Positions 30,127 to 33,164 of a stretch of DNA of 33,164 nucleotides are shown one piece after another. A program made the position numbers and the translations under genes. The DNA is from Ectocarpus siliculosus. Its lineage: Eukaryota; Sar; Phaeophyceae; Ectocarpales; Ectocarpaceae. The notes under the pieces are model-generated. The model searched no databases, had not been told where the DNA came from, and saw nothing but the letters and a program-made list of their open reading frames with translations. Numbering within the stretch: the stretch's first letter is position 1; every line of letters starts with the position of its first letter. The DNA lies in contig FN648800.1 in assembly GCA_000310025.1 (NCBI GenBank), positions 8,843 to 42,006 on the forward strand, written 5' to 3'.

Positions 30127-30717
30127 CTAACTATTGTAGAGTATGTGACACGCTGCGTATCGAGTCGCGTGCCGTCCGACTCGCTGCTGGTCGTCCTGAA
30201 GCTCTCCTCGTACATCGTGAGTCCGCCCGGCCCCGCCACCCTTGCCTAGCCGCAGCCCTGCCGCTCCGCCACCGCGTGGAGATTCGTGCCGACATCTAAT
30301 CACAATCGGTTTTGTCAACAGCGAACCGGTGACGGGGAAGCGTACGAACGTCAGGACGGCGTAACGGGAACACTCGCTGTTGTCTTCAGCGTAGTCGGGG
30401 ACAGGGCACACGTGTATCTGCAAGTAGAATTTCTGCACGCTCCCATCTCTGTGGCAGAATGTCCAGCATGGCAATGAGTCAGACGTAACGTCGCTACAGC
30501 TTTTCATGCTCTTACTTTCTTCGTTGTCCACGCCTGCGTGAATTGAAAGGCGCAACGTTACTGCGCCCGTGGCACTTTTTGGTCTGTCGGGGCTGCGAGT
30601 AGTTTCGTGGCACTGCTCGGATGTTTTCGGGTAACAAGGCGTGGACATACTTCCAGATGTTCTCTTTGCATCAGCCCCTTGCGAACAGGAGACTACTGAG
30701 CCACAGCAGAAGAACAA
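30127..30717 (-). CDS. Ambiguous: 196-codon open frame, with an antisense candidate exon
   Basis: Minus-strand frame open for 196 codons, with protein-like composition in the middle (LPCWTFCHRDGSVQKFYLQI; VPDYAEDNSECSRYAVLTFV). The first Met of the more plausible part would be in GSMSTPCYPKTSEQC. However, on the plus strand 30139-30219 is framed by ATTGTAG| and |GTGAGT and reads YVTRCVSSRVPSDSLLVVLK with high GC at third positions. Both strands cannot be coding over the same bases. No family is recognised on either. Confidence 0.22.
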   Translation of the reverse strand: MFFCCGSVVSCSQGADAKRTSGSMSTPCYPKTSEQCHETTRSPDRPKSATGAVTLRLSIHAGVDNEESKSMKSCSDVTSDSLPCWTFCHRDGSVQKFYLQIHVCPVPDYAEDNSECSRYAVLTFVRFPVTGSLLTKPIVIRCRHESPRGGGAAGLRLGKGGGAGRTHDVRGELQDDQQRVGRHATRYAACHILYNS

Positions 30718-30851
30718 TTATTTCTGTGTTTGTAAACGTGTACTACATATACCCTGCTGCTCGAGATGCGTCTTTTGTTTGAAAAGACACTGTAAATGGT
30801 TTTATTCCAAGGCGCATGCACCGATCTTGCCTACAGTGGTTGGAGAGGGGT

Positions 30852-30923
30852 GGGAGGTCCGAAAGGTGATGCATTTCCGGAGAGGCCGGGAGGTCCGAAA
30901 GGTGATGCATTTCCGGAGAGGCC
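30852..30923. repeat. Perfect 36-bp tandem duplication
   Basis: GGGAGGTCCGAAAGGTGATG (start 30852) continues through CATTTCCGGAGAGGCC and is repeated from 30888 without a mismatch. Confidence 0.9.
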
Positions 30924-32945
30924 GGCTTCCCCTTCATACAGTTTTATTCTGGTGAGGGGTGCGGAATTTTCCCAGGAGCTCGTGGACAGCCTTTTCGCCA
31001 CGAGGAGCGACTATTGCGCGTCCCTCGTGTGCCGCTCGGATACAAAAATTATTGCGAGACAACGTTGATTTCTTCCGTGGGTTGATTTTTCTGTCTCGTC
31101 CGTGCAAATGCAGAAATCACGCATTCGCGCCTTGGGGCAAATATTGGGGGACCCTCGTAGAAACGGCATATTTTTATCCAACAGATGTTTCGTTCGCACA
31201 GTCTTACCCTCGCTGCCGCAGGTGGTCTCAGTCGTTCATTATGTGTCTTCCACATCATTCACACTACGATTGATTCGATTCTGGACGCGTGGGCATTGTT
31301 TTATAGGTATATGCCACTCTTCTTCACCACGCCGCACACAATGTCTCTTCTCTCTCTCTCTCTTGCATATTTATCGATCGATATCATGGATGACTGGGCA
31401 CTATTATGTTGGGATGTAGAGCTCGAGGCTCTAACCTGTTGGGATGTAACCTTGTGATAGGTGTATCCCTGGATGTGGCACCGTGTAATATAACAGTGTG
31501 CAGAGGCTCACAGAGTGACTGTAAAGTATGCTTGTGTTGTAGACCAGATTGATGGTTTGAATTGATTGGCGCTTATTATGTGGCCGAAACGTAACAAAGA
31601 GAAGAGGAGTCCTGGGACTCGCAAGAGTCCCGAAGGACTTGGAAGAGGCCAAGGGGCCTGGAAGAAGAGAGAAAGGAAGGAGAGTGATCGACAGGGGGCG
31701 AGCACCACAGGGGGCGAGCCTCCAAGCTATCACGGAAAGATGCACACATACGGACTATTGCAACGTACCGGTCACGGTAACAGTCGGTTAATCCGACCTA
31801 TAGAACCAGTCCAAGAATATCCTACTGGACAATGGTCCGATGTACCATACTCCCATGGTTCAACATGTGTCTCGTATGTGTGTATACCCTACCGAAGATT
31901 ATTCCGGTAATACTTCTCAGATGCATACCTACGTGCTGTGTATACAGCAGTACCAATACGTATGACTGACATTGAGTATTCCAACGTATTACACCTACCT
32001 CCCACCAGGCCTTCACCAGGCCCTCTCCATGTAATATCTCGCATGCACACTGCCAGTCGGACGAAAGCATACGTTTGTCTTCGACTGCACACACTGTTGA
32101 TCATTTTCTGCTCTCGTTGTCACCGCCTACGTATGTATATGCAATGCGTCGATGCTCTCTTCAAAATATTTCGGTCGAATACGATCAACAAGAAGTTAAG
32201 TCGCTTCCCGTTCAGTGGCGGCACAAATCGCCAATGACCCGAAAACCTACCATGATCATGTAGGGACGGCGGACTGAAGTGTAGGTATAATCTGTGTGAT
32301 TGTCGTTGATAGCACTCGACCTTCAGTAGTATCAGACAACCGAGGGTTTGTTGGGCCCATCCTCGTTCCGGCCTGCATCAGGTATAAGGCGGTAGATTTG
32401 CTCATCATTATGGCGCGCGGCAAGCGCCAGAAAAGTCCAGCTCTTCGCAAAAACCGCAGATACTTGGTAGTCTCGATGCAATGCGCGGCCTTCTCCTGAT
32501 ACTTCAATCCAATGTATTTTTCGTTCAAGACAATGCAACAAACTGATGATATCGCGAATAGTACGCCTTCCCGCACTATTGACGGTACTGAGGACCCTGA
32601 CTTGTGAGTCTTGCCGCACTAGTCAGGCCCGAAATCATATAGTGCGGGCACCTGCTACAGTGCCGGTGTTTTCGCTTGGCCCATGCCCGCACTACAGCCG
32701 AACCCCCTCTGTACGTGTACGCACGGCTGCCGACATACATGGGCCTCTTCGGAACGTAGAGTGTCACAAAAACTATGTTTTGTTAACTTGCAAAGGTGTG
32801 GTCCAAAGCGCATGTCTCTACCGCTACCACAGAAAGTGGTGGACGGCCCTTTTCAAAGCTTTTGGTTACCGGTGCGCCCCGACTGATCAACGCGGTAAAG
32901 AGTGTTGTTTTTTTTTTGTCTGGCCTGAAGAAAACCTCATGGTTT
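30924..32945. other. No supported gene
   Basis: Frames of up to 134 codons but none with motifs. GTTGGGATGTA recurs at 31408 and 31439. A purine-rich stretch with GAGTCC/GGACTC inversions lies at 31600-31640. Confidence 0.4.
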
Positions 32946-33158
32946 CGTGATTAGAGGCGATAGCCGTGTTGCTTTGGCACGGAGGCAGCCACGCTACGGC
33001 GCGTCACGATAAACAAATGCCCCTGTGAGATTTTCGATCAGCCTACTTTGGATTTGATTCGACGGGCTTCATTGTTCCGTGACTATATGCGATAGCCGTT
33101 CTGCATTAGCCACGTTGTGGAGCGTCACGATAACCAACGGCATGTGAGTTTTTTTTTT
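32946..33158. repeat. Diverged ~132-bp tandem duplication
   Basis: CGTGATTAGAGGCGATAGCC at 32946 and CGTGACTATATGCGATAGCC at 33078. Both are followed by AGCCACG(C/T)T, GCGTCACGATAA and TGTGAG with a T-run. Unit 2 is shortened near its start. Confidence 0.7.
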
Positions 33159-33164
33159 CCTTTC

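Overview
The window looks like nuclear DNA from a large, repeat-rich eukaryotic genome. It has sparse genes with T-rich GT-AG introns, many diverged tandem duplications, dispersed hairpin repeats, CAG/TTG and GA microsatellites, and a eukaryote-type rolling-circle (Helitron) transposon helicase. The overall flavour (short exons, CAG/TTG tracts, Helitron) recalls stramenopile and especially brown-algal genomes. That is an impression only, because no gene here fixes the species. Most open frames are chance.

Layout. 1-142 (-): the first 47 codons of an unidentified gene running off the left edge, with three consecutive palindromes upstream. 1.8-9.2 kb: repeat territory, with a GGCGGC-hairpin repeat (three copies), a ~248-bp terminal-inverted-repeat element, a ~250-bp dispersed repeat (three copies), a 293-bp tandem duplication and a candidate Helitron 3' end at 6.9 kb. 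7.8-13.4 kb (-) is the core. Here two related cysteine-rich genes (A, 12153-13334, three exons, apparently intact; B, 8128-8738, two exons, frameshifted) each run out of frame into other coding sequence: a Helitron Pif1-family helicase (9940-12200) for A, and an arginine-rich frame (7809-8140) for B. The helicase lacks its N-terminal Rep half and is broken near its C-terminal motifs by an apparent 4-bp tandem duplication. A 109-bp minisatellite lies at its 3' side.

13.4-21.2 kb: a near-identical 201-bp tandem duplication, GA-rich sequence, the 3' end of a possible small gene whose last intron consists largely of a dispersed repeat (14.9-15.3 kb, -), a 27-bp array of mini-hairpins, a second candidate Helitron 3' end (17.6 kb), a 121-bp satellite and a tRNA-like pol III box pair. 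21.9-24.4 kb (-) reads like decayed coding sequence of unknown identity. 25-27 kb holds GCTGCAAG-type repeats, a 208-bp duplication and a plus-strand basic/acidic-tailed coding remnant. 27.5-33.2 kb is mostly featureless, with small duplications and one ambiguous exon at 30.1 kb.

The observation I would follow first is the A/B cysteine-rich family: matching first-exon length and phase, a recognisable second exon in both, a PARP-finger-like spacing in A, and both copies joined to foreign coding sequence in another frame.
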